The notes under the pieces: generated by a model
Database searches by the model: none
Seen by the model: the letters and a program-made list of their open reading frames with translations, nothing else
What the model was told of the DNA's origin: nothing
Source of the DNA: Brevipalpus yothersi
Taxonomy: Eukaryota > Arthropoda > Arachnida > Trombidiformes > Tenuipalpidae
Assembly (NCBI GenBank): GCA_003956705.1
Contig: QZCP01000634.1
Coordinates: forward strand, 128,292 to 192,291
Reading direction: 5' to 3'
Length of the DNA stretch: 64,000 bases
Translations under genes and position numbers: made by a program
In this document: one piece after another, positions 36,708 to 51,567 of the stretch
Layout of the letters: each line of letters opens with the position of its first letter
How positions within the stretch are numbered: position 1 is the first letter of the stretch

Positions 36708-39700
36708 CCGAAAATCTCTACAAAATCAAACGTGATCACTTTTAATCCATGACCAGTATATACACACTCCCCCGCCATTCATATAGTAAATCATGATATT
36801 ATTCCTTGGATGGATATTCACTCCACTTTTATCGGTTTGCATGCACTTCACCTTCCAACACTCAACGGTTTACCTCGTTTACTTTACGATTCATTTGATG
36901 ATATCTTTTACAAGATAGTGCATATAAATATGCCGGTAAATGGTACTTATTGCTCCGTAAGCAGCACGATATAGTTGTTTCAGTGAATTTTTATTTCTCT
37001 CTGATCTTTATGCAGTAAGTGGAGAGCTCTGGTTAAGCTACAAATGATAATTGTGTGTATGAGAGATGGTTTGACATTGTCTAATAATGTTCCACTCTTC
37101 TTTCTCCCCTCTTTTCTTTACCTTTGTTACTTGTTTTCATGTTCAGCTGTTGCAAGTGTATGGATCACATGAGCAAGGCTTTCGATTGTTGTGTGTGCAT
37201 ATTTATGATATACACTCATAATACACAGAGTACTGTTATACGAAATGATTGGATGATTGAGAGCAGTACAAGAAGATCTTTTCTATTATCATTTTTCTCT
37301 CCTCCTCCTCCTCCACCACCACACTACCTCTCCTCCCTTTCATTTGCTCTTCATGCTTACTTTTCCCTTCTCGTCCATCACTTGCTATTCCAAATTTTAA
37401 ATGGTCAGTACAAGAAGAAAAAGAGAAAGAGATAGAGTAATAGACAGCAAAGATGGTTAAAAAGTATGTGTGAGAATTGAAAAGAAGAGATGAGAAATAG
37501 GAAAAAGTAACAAAAACAAACAGACGGCTGCTTGCAAGTTCACTTTTTCACGAATTCCCATAAAAATTGCTTAAAACATGCTGTGGATAATATCTCGCTC
37601 GCTCTCTTTATGTATGTATATTGCTTTTTCTTCACTCTCTCTCTTTCTCTTTCTTTCTCTTATTTTAACTCATCACACACACACACATACAAACTTCTTA
37701 TAATCTGGCGCTTCTTTCACACGAGTCATTTAAAATCATATGCATCATCTTCTACACCATCTTGAATCGAATCAAAGAGGCCATAACTAATCAGTTATTC
37801 TGTGAGAAAAAAAGTTTCTTTTTAGGTACGTGTGTGTGTGTGATCTATATCTTTAATTTAAGCCGTTGATTGAATTCTATCATCACTAATCAAAGGAAAG
37901 AAAGAAGAAGCTAATGCAAGAAAAACGAAGATGCTCTTTTGATCTTGATGTTACTCTCAATAGGACCCTCACACTATTGAAGAAAAAGAAGAAGAAGATT
38001 GAAATCATAACTGATAAACTTTATTCTGATAAAGTTGATGCACTGATGTGATGCTTTGTTTGAGATATGAAGCATGTTGAGCTCTTGGAATGATGTTCTC
38101 ATGGAAGCATCCACAATTAGAGTAGAAGAAAAAGTCAGCTTTCACTTTATCAATTTTCTGGTTGATTAGATTGAGAGTTGTGGTAGAAATGAATGAGCAA
38201 TCAAATGATCAAAATAGAGAGCAAAAAGTATTTCAGATCATTCATCTCTCTTTCCGATTTCCATTAATGTTATGTTACATTATGAGTATATTTCCTGAGA
38301 ATATTTTCACCGAATTGATGAATCAAGAAGTTCCATTCGATCATTTTTCTCTTCTCCTCCTCCTTCTGCTTCCTCTCTACTGTATGTTTCTTTTATTTCT
38401 ATCTCACAAAATACTTTGTGAGCCTCACTGTTGGATACCGGCCTTTTAGTTCAAAGATTGAGCTTTGCGGTCATGTTTACCTATTGATAGGCTGAATGCA
38501 TGTATAAACAATATATCACATCGGATACCGAACTTTGATCCTGTTGTTGCTAGAAACAACACCAACAGCTTATGATAATTTACATACTCTTAATCCATGT
38601 TTGCCACAACAGAATTGTTACTTCTTGAAATGATATTATACAATGCCTGCTCCTATCTCAATGAATTGAACATTCATCCTAACTTAACTTATACACACAT
38701 ACACACACACGCATTTTCATCCACCCACCAGCCACCTGATGCAATCGAAGATTGGAAAAAGTGTTACAAACTTTAATTAGGAAGATTTTTCTTGCCACCA
38801 TTCGGTTGCCTCCTTTTTCTACAGGCTCTGTTGAGGCCTTCCAGCTGACAGGCAAACACATTCGTGTTTGTTCCTCACTGAATCTATCTTATCAGCGTCA
38901 TTGTTTCACCGATTGGTGTTGAGTGGAAATGAGTGAGTGAAGCGTTTTGTGTGTGTATATGTTTATCTATGCAAATTTATGCATCATCCTACTTTGGCTA
39001 GTTCATTCCCATCGAAGTTGAAAATCTTTGCGCCTTCTTCTTACAAACGATCACAACAGCGAGAGAAAAAGATCGGATGTGAGAGAGAGAGAAATATGTT
39101 GAAGAAAAAAAAAGAGGAACGGATATCATGATGCCCAAAAGATCATAATTATTATTGCCAAGTTATGATTGTTATTGCATTTTGGTTAATTATTCAACAC
39201 ATATATATGTGTGTGTATACGCACTCCAGTAGAAGAAGAGCGAGAATTCCGAATATATTTATATTCTTAAATCACCACGGTTTCATAGACTGTGCCAATG
39301 CCCGAGTTGGTTTGTAGGCAATTATGATTGTGTGTATCTGGAGGGAAACAGAAAAGGGTTAAAATTGAGATAGAGAGAGAGAGAGAGGAAACACGCTTGA
39401 ATGGAATTCATTTTATGACTGGTAACGAAAGGCTTGGAGGTGGGAAATGATGGAAAATGGAAAGAGACTCTCCTTGTTTCCCGTGGTGATGCCTGTAAGA
39501 GCGATGTTCTGCTAACTACTTGGCCCAGTACCTTTTAAAAAGTTTTTTAAAAGTTAACGGAAAATTGGTTTAGATTTAAGTGACTTGAGTTGAAAGGAGC
39601 ATGCTTTTGAATAATTCTCTGAATGGATTGTGTGTGTGTGTGTGTGTGTATGTATGTGAGTGTATGTGTAATTAAGATGGTCAGCTTCTTGATGTTAACA

Positions 39701-42700
39701 TTATAAGCCTTCTAAACTCATGTGAGTGATGCTCAATGTTTACTTAATGCTACTATTATTAGTGTCATGAGCACGTAAATATTGTACCTGCTGGTGTAAT
39801 ATAGAACATTTTTTGAAATATGAAAATTATGCAGCACCCGATCCCTTTCTCTCTCTTTCTTGGACCTTTATCTTTTTTGATCTTCGAGTCACTCAATTTG
39901 ATCTCTCTCTTCTCCTCCTCCTCCTTTTTTCTTCACTCTGATGTCGATAAGAGGATTTCATCTAAATAATCTCAATATGTGACCAGTGTTTTTTCTTCAC
40001 TCTCGATAATCCATTTTGTGTTCACTCTTGCTATTATCAAGAATAGAGAGTGCAAAAAGAAAGGGAGAAAGAAGAGAGAATATGTAGTAGGAAGAAAATT
40101 GGGAACAAGGTGAGGCTGCCTTAAGATTTACGGTCATAATCATTATCATTGATATTTTTAAGGCTACTACTATAAGATAGACTGTGTGTATGTTTGTGTG
40201 TGTGTAGTGAAGAGAGTGAGAACATATAATTCGACAAGTCGGACGTCGAAGAGACGTACAACGTTAGTGGAACATATAGCTACTAGTGGGGAAAAGATGG
40301 GCGAAAAATAGTGGTTCACTTTTAAGAAGGAATAGTAGTACTGAATGGGGTGGTGATAATGTTTATGATGATGTGACTGATATCGTTCTTCTTCATCAGC
40401 TCTCTCTCTCACTTTTTTATGTAGGATGGACTTGCTACGTACTTTGACTGAAATATGAGAGGATAGTGGACAGCTTGGACATGATTGAGAATGATTGAAG
40501 ATTAATTCAATTACTAAACTTACCAAATCGTTCATTCAGGTTGTTGTGTGAGTGAGAGTAGACCTTAGATGAGTTACACAAGCCTTGATAGACTTGAAAG
40601 TCTCTTACTCTTTCCACCCGGTTTTTTTTCTGACTCATGTTGTGATGAAAAAATACCGGCTCAATTGTATATATGAGTGAACCTGTAAGCTAGTCGAAGC
40701 TAATGATGATAAGCGACCGAAGAAGAAGATAAAAAAAATTGTTCTACTTGCATGGAAAGGTTTGATCAGATTTTCTTGGACTATAAAACTGATTCATTAA
40801 AGGATAGCAAGTGATTGGGAATAAGAGCGTTGATAATTTGCCGATAATATTCACCAACCAAGATTCTTCGATGCTACCCTCAGCGGTACATGTATATGTG
40901 TATGTGTGTATGTGTGTGTACTCATGATGTCTAGCTGTATAGAATGCCGGTTTGTGTTTGGGTCCATTTAGTGGTGATGCCGCCATAGTAATTGCCGATT
41001 TTACCTTTTTTTTCCTTACCTGCCTGCCATACACTCGCCAGTGATGATGTTAAGAGAGAAAGAAGTAATAGTTATGTGTGTGTGTGTAGAATAAAGGAGA
41101 GAGGAAAAAAAATAAGAAAGGAAGAGCGAAAAGATGAAAAACAAGATCAAATGCCCAGAGGGGTTAGTCAAAAAGTATCAGAAAAATATTATAGAGAGAC
41201 TATATAACGGGCCACTATGAGACTTTATCTGAATTGCTTTCTCATAAAGTGAAGCTGTCAAAAACAAAGAAAAATTGATGCTTACGCGCTTATCTATCTA
41301 TATATGATGTGGATAAAGATTTTTTCCAACTCATAAGCTGGATGATTTATTGTGTGTTCTTCTAACTTTTTCTCCTCACTTCCCTCCTCATTTTATTGAT
41401 GCTTTCATTTTCTTACCTTTACTCTATACTCGATTATCTATGAAATATAATGGCAAAAATGTTATTGATGGCCACTTTCTATTTAAACTTTTCACCCAAT
41501 TATTAATCATTAATCCCTTCCGGACGAAAAATGATGATGTACCCTTACCATGTTCTCAGCCATCAGACACCAGTCTTTTGTTGTTCTGTTTACCTGTTGA
41601 TATATCTTTCGCTAAATTACAATCTAATCTTCTTGTTCTTTTTTTCTTCTTATTTTGTCTACAGGAAGCGCTCCTGGAAAATGAAAGATCAATCGAATAT
41701 GATCCTAAAGAAGTGAATATTATCACTTCAAACCCAGCTTGTCACAGTGCTGATGCTAAAGCGGTACGAATCTGATGCCAAATTTTGACTGGCTGGATAG
41801 CAGTAGAGGAAGCCTATGCAATGTTGGTGATCATCCATGATGGTTTATTACTCCTTCCATGCCCATTAGTTTGGGCGTTGAAGGGTAATCAAGAACGCTG
41901 TAGACTTCGACATCTCGTTTTTTTTCAGTTTCACTAGCTCATCAAAGCTTTGTTCATATTGACAATCTCCTTACCATTTTCCATCAACTCCATGCTCATT
42001 CATCTTCTACTGTCTCTTTTTTCATTCCAATTGTGTCATCTTTCTCCTCTCTTTACCTCCTTCTTCTTTTTCTTTCTATCTCTCTCCACTTGATTCCACA
42101 ACCGTAAATGTCTACCTCCTCTTATACCATGTTTGAGTGGTGCCATAATTTTCAACCCTGACCAGATTGTTTGCTATCCTCATGACCCGTTGAGATGACT
42201 TCAAGACCACTTTTCTGACCAACAGTATATTTGATGATAATAGTATTGGTATCGGTTAGATCATAATAAGCATATTGAATCGAGGAGGAAGAAGAATGAA
42301 ATTGATAGAGTAAAAGAGAGATAGAGATAAGAAAGATGAGAAAGAAAATGAGCGAATCATCTTCAGGGTCTCTATCTCGCTTTCTTATTTCACCAAACCA
42401 TTCGATTTCACCCTTTCTATTACTTGATAGCGTTATCCTTCCCTGTTCCTCCTTATCACACGTTCTTGTATGTTATGACACCACCAACAACAATGCGTTT
42501 CCTTGCCCACCCATTCTTTTGGGCTTTTTTCTACATCAAAAATGAAGCTAAAACACAGTTGATTTTTTGATGGAGATGCGTTCATGCACATATAGCGGAT
42601 CAGGCCATTGATAGACAAAGAAGCATCATTCACATTTACGGCCCCCGCCGTGTGTATATAATCTTCTCTTTCTTTTTTCCTTTTTCTTGAATTTTTTCTC

Positions 42701-45602
42701 TCTTCTCCTCTTCTCTTCCTATCTTCATTTCACTAGTTCCTGCTGTTATGTGACTCTATCTGTAATACTAACACCATTTTCATGGTTTTTATGTTTAACC
42801 CTTCACACTCTAAGGCACAAAACTAGGCAAAAAGTGAACGAAGAAAAGAAGATTCGGTTACAATTGAGTGATTCACCTCAACGACCGGAAATCAATCAGT
42901 GTCCTTCATTCGATATTCACGACTCTTATCTGAATTAATCGATGAACATTGTGGACTCTTTTCGGTTCGTTTCGATCTATTTGCTCTTCTTCATTCCCTC
43001 TCCACCCAAACATATTTCTCTTGGAAGAGTGATTATCAGTTGAAACATGACAGATATATTTTGTGTATATTTTTTCTCTTTTCCCAAAAACTATGGCAAG
43101 CGTTCGGAACTAAGGTTTGAACCAGGACATTCAACCATCATGGATGTGCACGTATTTGCATAATATTGCTCGCGCTTCTTCTAAAAAAAATTTTTCACAC
43201 TAAAATATGTCTTCTTCCCGTCCTGATAGGCTTCCTCAAAATCTGTGGAGAACATAACCATTAAAGATTTTTCCAAATGGTTGGATCGAACTGATAAGCA
43301 TCTCAAATCAGTATGCTACTGCTCATTTGTCGACTTCACTGCCAACAGCTCTTCCTCCTCCTTGGGAAAAGAGTGGATAGATGCCATATCAGAGCACAAA
43401 GTAATCACTTTTTCCATACCTATTTAAAGCGTCTCTTAACTCTTCCGGACAAGCAATATTTGGCAACCTATGATGGTGAGGGAGAGAGTCGAGTTTCTCT
43501 TTTGATTGCGTCCCAAAGTCTTCATCTTCGAACAAATGAGCTTTCAAGAGCTCACTCACAAAATTGTCAGCTAAAAACGTTACCATCCATTTTATCATGA
43601 AATCAGCTCCTATGGCTATTAGTATAATTGTTTAGGACGATGAGTTTCAATTCTCACTTCTTGATATCGTAACGATTTTATCGTCAAGGTTTAGAAAAGT
43701 TTTCAGAATGCTTTCATGTCTACGTGATGGCGCCAAATTCTCCCAGCCTAAGTTTCAGTAGCGTCCTCCAGTGAGATTGATTTACCTGTTGCATCGAACT
43801 TCGAAGTTGGGATGTCCGGAGTAAGCCTCTTCATGCTAGATCCGTTGATTTTTAATTCAGAGCTTTAATGCTTTCATTAATCGAGACTAGTTGGATTTGA
43901 GTTCCATGAGATCGATTATTTCCTATGGTTCTAGTGGACCTGATAGCTAAGTTTTTTGAGGAAACTAAGGAAGTTAACCACAATTTGGTCTTTTTACGCT
44001 GGAATTTTTGGCGATAGATAGGCATTTAGCTTTCATTCAATGCTCAATATTCAAAGTTTGTGATATTTGTCGTAACATTTCGTGTGATTCTTGTAATTTT
44101 GTTGACATCTAACCTCTTTATCAGAGCTAGATTCTTAGAAAAATTCATCTCTGGATTAGATCTCAAAACTTTATATGATTCATAGGTTATCCCAGCAAAT
44201 TCCAGTTATTGTCTGTGATTTATGTCTGACTTGATAAATTCATAATGGAATGAATTCATTTGCTGAACTTAGATACTAGCAAATGATGATAAATGTAATG
44301 TACTGTAGAAATTGGAAAAGTTGAGTTTTCCCAACTCCCAGTGAGAATTAGCTAATTTCCGTTGATTATTTCTAGGTTATCATCTAGGCTGAATTCTTGT
44401 GAAAAAGGCCAGTATTTCCATCGATCTTTGACTGCTTATTCTTGAAGAATTTCAAAAGAAAATTTCTCATCATCATCGATTTCCTCGTTAGACATCAAGA
44501 AAACCAGACCACTATAGTGAGTTTTGTGAAACATTTTCGATCCTTTCTAATCGAAAATATGCCCTAGATATCCAGTGATTGATTTACATCTGTTAGTAGT
44601 TGTTTATATATCTAACTCATTTCCTCTGAATTTCTCTTTCCCATTATGTGGAACTACCCCCTCAATACGGGCTCTTCCGTTCTAATTACATTTTTGAATC
44701 ATTCTCCTGAGATGGCGTTCAGCTCATGATAAGAAAAAAGCTATCATATTCATGATGCACTAATGCTTCCTACTATTACTGACGATGATGATGCAAGCCA
44801 CCAGCAACGAGTTACAGAACCGTTCTCCAGCTTTCATCCAGAAAGTTCAGTTCGGTGAACTTGTTGGTGATTTTGGCCACCTCTCACTCTTTCGGGCCTC
44901 TAACTTATCTCTTCTCTCTTTTGATTCAACTTGATCTCTCTCTCTCTCTCTTTTACATTCATTGTTTTCGATTCTTTTTCATTCATACTGTGAGAATACT
45001 ACTTGTGAACGTTAAAAGGTCTACGTGTGTGAGCTTTCTGTTCGCGGATTTGAAGTGGCCCGAATTTTTTCATTTCTATTCATCTTCTCTTCAACCCACT
45101 TGTTCAGCGAACTGCTACCGAGTGAACATTATTGACAGACTTATGACCATACCCATGCAAAGGTGCGTTCAAAGGTTTGATACATATATTGGTGGAAAAA
45201 GGTTTGATCAACAAAATTTTCGTCCATCAGTTTTATGTGTAATCCTCTTTGATTACATATAAATGTATCATGAATCATTTTTCAATTTCAAGCTCTTGAA
45301 ATCGAATATTTCCTTCTCGTTGCAAAGTTAAAAGGTATCAACAATAGTGTATGTGTGTGTGTGTGCGTAAGTGTATCACTTTAATTCAGAAAAAATTTTT
45401 CCTCAATCGTATTCATTGTGAGTGCATGTGTCCAATATCATAATGTTTGTGTTAAGAAAGAAGGATAGAAAATTCTCGTAGCTCATGTGAATTTTTAGCC
45501 CAATATTCACGAAGCTCTTTTTTTCTCAAGTACCTATCACGTGGTACCTTTTTATCATCTAAACTCCGCCTCAATGCCATTATGGGACAGCCTTCCATGA
45601 AG

Positions 45603-45668
<66 letters not shown>

Positions 45669-48141
45669 ATGCTCTTTTCTATCTTCGTTTAATGAAATGA
45701 GATCGAGTATGATCTCTAGCATATACATATACACTCACACACACACCATATACTCTCTCGCTGTGAAGCAGGCTTTTATGTTCACCAATCATCATCATAG
45801 AGTTAATGTTGCCCAGTGTGCTTTAAATACATACAAATGCTAATGATTATCCTGTGATTAATCTGTCTATCTTTTTTCTCCTCTCTCTCTCTCTCTTCTC
45901 TCTACTGTTTTTATTCAACCAACCACCCCAACTTCCGCCGTCGTCACAACACCTAACACATACAATTTTTGCTCAACTCGCCCTACCTGTGTGTGTATGT
46001 GCGTTTGTGTGTACGTTTTTATTCGCGCTTTTTCTTCTACTCATCATCACCATCAACTACCACTTTAATAGGCTATTCAAGCGGAGATACAGAATATTGG
46101 ACGACGATTCATCAACTCATTGAAAGCTAATTGTAATGCAACCAGTAGATCTCTGTTGAGTGGAGAAGAGACTCGATGGCACAGTCTATGGCTCAAATCA
46201 TTTGAATGCTTGATGATTTTGGAAGAACATCATACGTGTCCCTCACATCAGCATTGGAATCGCGATAGGTATGTATCCTCCACATGCTGTCAGCATGTAT
46301 TCTCTAGCTTATCGTGTACACATTTTCGATCATCATGATTTTTATCTTCATCATACTTGTTCATGTGTGTGCCCTATGGTCAGTTTTGGAAAAGATTTTT
46401 CCTTCTTATTTTTCTTCAACAATTTTTGAGCATGTTTTCTCTCTTTCTCTCTCTCTCATTTCCTTTCCATCGAATCATCATTTCTACTGAGTAAACTTCA
46501 CACAACGAACGTGACTATCGACTTAGTGACGTGCTGAGCTCAGTGGTTGTTCACAAAAATCGACTCATCTTATGTTCTGATTCCACATTTTTCGTGGATC
46601 CTCCCGTTTTGACCTGGTGATAGCGACAGACAGACAGACATACACACACAGCAATAAGATTACATCATGTATCACTTAAAATGTGGACTTTAAATCTACA
46701 CTAGCGTAATAGTAAAGAAAGTGAGAGAGATGGAGATAGATTGGATGAAACGAAATAAATTGGGCGGCAAAACGATACTGTTGAGAAGATTAACGAGAGC
46801 ATATATCAAAGATCCACATTGAACAGCTAACTATGACCAAACGATGGTTATAACTGAATATCGCCCGACTAATAGCCTAAATAGCTTTTTTCTTCTGCTG
46901 TTTTCACAGCTTGTATTGAGTTATGAAAGTAGCTCAAATAATGATGCCCATAATCGTGTATATGTGTGTGAAGATAGCGTAAAATATGGTAGTGTCTACT
47001 ACTCTGTTGACACTTCTGTGTATTCGAATACACAGACACTCTACTCTACTCTGCTCTATTGATAGTGATACCCAAAAGTCTCATTTAGATGACATTTATT
47101 CCCTCAAATGTGAATGACTTGCTCAATTTTTCTGTTTGTTTCCTACTTATTTCATTCTTATTCCGATTTTTTTGTGTTTACCCCCAGACTTAGCGGTCCT
47201 CTTGGTGGTTCTAAAAGGTACAAATCAGGACACAAACTATCAGCCACTCAAGAGAAGGAGAACATTGGAACCATGAAAAATCGTCGTGTTCAAACAACCA
47301 TGATCGGTACAACTGCCAGTGCTACATTGGGTGATGTGTCTAATAGTAAATATGAGATAATACAAAAAGACATTGGATATTCGAGTGATGCAGACATGAG
47401 CGATGCTTGTGAGGTGAGTAAACTTTTCAACACCTCTCATTAAGTCAATTAGATGCAATACATGGACATAATATTTTGATGAATCAGTTTACCCATTTGA
47501 GATCTCAAGTGAACACTTTTTTTTCTTCTTTGTACATCATCATGATAGTCGTATAAAAGATTTAGATTTAGATTCAGATTCAGATTCATAGCACGAATGA
47601 TGAGATAAAATGATGGAACATCGTTTGAATCAAGACCAACTGTATCAAGTAATATAAAGCGGACAAACGAAGCAGGTTAAGCAATATTTGAACCACTGAG
47701 AGCAAGTAGAGAAGAAAAAGAGGAGGAGGAGGAGAAGAGGAAAGATGAAGAAGGAAAAAAGATTGAAGAGTGAAAAAAATGGTAAAGTACACTCGAGAAC
47801 TCTTGATGTATGTTGCAAGAAGAGAGAATATTCTTTGATCACCAGCTAAAATGCTTTCTCATTAACCCATTTTCAATCATAGTGGATTTTGTTTGTGTAA
47901 TAGAGTGAAAGAAGGAAAGAAAGAGAGAAAGAGAGAGAGAGACGTGATTTGTGTGATCGACTTGATTCTTGTGGCTCCTATCTTCATCTTGAGGCTATTT
48001 GAATGGACACTCTTTCACGTTCTTTTTTTTCACTCTTCAGCCTCCGCAACATCAACATTAACAACATCACCATCATTTTGATGCTCTTCATTCTCAAGAT
48101 GATCGCTATGTTGTCCTTTGAAACTGATTTGCGAGAGCCCA

Positions 48142-48206
<65 letters not shown>

Positions 48207-51200
48207 ATGTATGCTCTTTGAATATTCTCCCACAATTATCAAGATTCATGTTGAGTGGTTTCCAAAAAAAGGAAAAGAGAGAAGAAATTTTGAGGAGACA
48301 GAAAAAGACTTTGACTCCATTTTAACATTCACATTGGCTGGTCATGAAAAGCATTCATATATATTAAAGTAAGTGCAATAATATTGCACACATACTGTGT
48401 ATATATATGTGTGTGAGAGAGAGGAGTTGATAGTCATGTCCGAAAATTTAATGAGTGGGAGGCCGATCATTGATGTAGAAAAATTGTTCCCTCCGACAGA
48501 CATCATTTTTCTCTTCCTCTCTCTCGGTCTCTCTCATCAATCAGTATACACACAGTGAACATGGACCGATAGAAATTACAGTGTTACCCATGTTACAATG
48601 ACAACCTTCGATTATTTCAGGCCATCTTGTATTCTGATCCAGGATCTCATGGTCAAAATAGGCTCCACCTGATTTTATCCTCTCCTTTTACTCGTTTTCC
48701 TTTCTCTCTCTCTCCCTCTTGATTCGATTCAAGATGAAGAAGAAGAAGGCTTTTCGGGTGTAGAAGAAAAGGATGAACCAAGGTGAACGAGTCGATCAAA
48801 TGTAAGGGTTCATAAAGATGGATCTATTCACTTGTTGTACCCATGACTAGTCGATCTACAGGACTGACCAGTTCTATCATCGTCCCACGTTCCAGTGTTA
48901 TAGCTTGCTAACACATCGTATGTATGTGTGTTTGTGTGTGTGTGTGTGTGTATATACTTTTTTTCGAACGTATAGGGATGAACACTTACAGGATCTTCAA
49001 AAGTTACTCCACAAATCAATGTATTTAGAGAGGCGTGATATGAACTTTTTTTGATTTCACATCTCAAGTTGCTGTAAGAAAGAAAAAATAAGATGGTATC
49101 TCACCAAGTTTTTGATGGAGGCTTTATTGGACTGATGATACTGAATCATAACTTATTTATAAATATGGATTGACGTCAGATGAAGTGTATTCATTAGTCT
49201 TGTTTTATTTTTTCTTTCACTTCATCTTCCGTGTGATTCTTTCTCTCTCTCTCTCTCTCTCCCTCTTTTCCCTATTTTGTATTCAATGAGAAAAGCTTGG
49301 TGTCATTCTAATTCATTATAATTCTCTATCTCAATCTTCTCTCAAAGTTTATTCCTTTGAGTAGTGGTCATTTTTCAATCGTATCTTCTTTACATTCAAT
49401 TTATTCTACTGTGACTGTCCATCTTCTCAGAATTAGCTTCTTATTTTCTCTCTCTCTCTTCAGTCTTTAGGATCAGGCCAAGCTATAATTAACAAACTAT
49501 AGTCCATTCATATTCTTTTCCAATTTATTCGTTCACGTTTTTTGACTCAATCATACGCGCAGAAGGCTTTCGAGATGAAGCTTGGACCATCCATTAGATT
49601 TTCGAAAATATGAATAGAATTAAGTCCTCTTATCAAGCGGAAGAGAGAGACACACAGGGGAGAAAAGATGATCAAAAAAAAGTGAAGAAGAAAGAGATAA
49701 CAGAAGGAGAGTGCTAATCAAATCTGCATGTCAGGTAATGATTCTCCAATCAAAATTCTGAAACAGTATCCAAAAGCTCAGCAATCTTCATCATTTTATT
49801 TCTTCTTCTCCTTTCCACATCTTCACTCACTGTCTAAATCTCTATCTCTCCCACTATTTTGGCCTCATCTCGTTATCCGTTCGGGCGTTTGTGATGCCCT
49901 TAGGCTTTCATCTTCCGCAATCAATTCTTCAACTGTATGTGTGCGTATATATTCTCATTCTCTCTCTTTATCCTTCCTCTTCATCATGATCTTTCCCTAT
50001 CTTCTTAACTTGAATCTTTTTCCCTCTCTTTCTCACACTTTTTCATGATTCTCTTTTGGTTCCTCAAGGTTTGATATATTTGAAATAGTTGTTGGTAATG
50101 TGTTTGTAAACATTATCTGAGCGCGTCACCGAATTGATCGGTTTTATTTCACAAAAAATGAGATCTCTATCATGATCGGCCAGCCAGAATTACCGCGATT
50201 ACCTTCCACAATCAGCCATGTTGATCAGCCATGAACGGGCAGATTGGAATAGCTGATGTCCAAATGGCCAAGCTCTTTCTTTCTCTCTCTCTCTTACTCT
50301 CAATCTATTCCCTAATGATTCATCACGTATATGCTAGTGGCCCTAGTGGATTGGAGAGAGAGAGAGAAAGAAAAAGGATGAGAGAGAAAAAGATGATAAA
50401 AAATGATTGAAGTACAACAGCCTCAAGTATAATGATGTACAAACTTTAATCAACTTAACTTTATATGCATGAACGCAAACTTCATTCTCTCTCTCTCCCT
50501 TTACATTCAATCAATTTTAAGGATGTTAGTGTGGTCATGAAGAGCGATTTCGGAAAATGGGCAGAAAAAAAATCAGGTGATCTTTTTCACATCAAAATCG
50601 AATGGTCCATGTATTGTTACTATCTGCTGTATATCATTAATAAGTGGAAAATTTTCACTGATAAAATCATAATCAATTACTTCTTTTTACTGCTATTTGC
50701 ATGATTAATTTATTTCCTTTTTTTTCTCTTCTCTTCTCTCCTCCATTCATTATATATGCTTAAATAATATGTGTATATACAGCCAAACAAAAATTTGAGC
50801 AGCATTAATTCATCCAAAAGTCCAAGAAGACGTGTTCGAAGGCGAAAACAGCCAAGACCTGGTGAGCGTCCTTGGTCTTTTCATGCTGAATGGACTGGCT
50901 GGGACTACTATAATCCTTTAGGACTCAATGGATATCAAAGTAAGTTTTTCGTGCCATGAATTTTGCGAATTTTATCGTGTGTGTATAGGTGTTTAAACAT
51001 ACTTGAGTTTGTGTATGTGTTGCAAGTTCAAAATCAAATTCAATGGTCATGAAGGGGAAAACTTCTCTCTCAATGGAAAGGTGAAACATGCTCCTGATTG
51101 AGTACACAAAGGATAAACGCTTTTTTCGACAAATTTTTTGGTGCTCTTATTTTTCAAGTTTTACTGGCACAATAGCATTCTCTCTTTCTCTCTATATATA

Positions 51201-51506
51201 TTTATATTCTATCTCTTTTATGTTTTATGACAGCCTTCCAGTCACTTGAACACAATCCACTTGACCCACTTGCAGTCCATATTAGAATTTTATTCTTCTT
51301 ATTTATACGTCTTCTCTCTTTCACACACACACACATACACGTACATGCTTACTTACACTAACTTTATGCCTTCACCTTTACCATTATGCATTCGGAATCA
51401 TTATCAATCCACTGAATATATATTCCATTTCCATTTTTCGAGAAACATATTCAGTTGGATTATTTGCGCTCGTGGCTATTCATCACACCCTTAACCTGAA
51501 GCTTAT

Positions 51507-51567
<61 letters not shown>

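Larger units (their letters stand above)
34858..41664. other. First intron of the KASH gene
   Basis: A 6.8-kb intron. It holds two long CT tracts, TC-rich and TG patches (such as 39630-39648), and no internal frame with exon-like borders in a usable phase. Confidence 0.6.

Noticed and set aside
42827..42938. Possible KASH-gene exon after ACTAG at 42826
   Set aside because: Phase 0 from the previous exon gives a stop after 14 codons, and the frame that stays open needs a different phase and lacks a good donor.
48244..48368. Possible extra KASH-gene exon (starts IHVEWFPKKGKERRNF) with a strong GTAAGTG donor
   Set aside because: Its length shifts the frame; joined to the exon at 50783 it gives an early stop. 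It would need another unseen exon.
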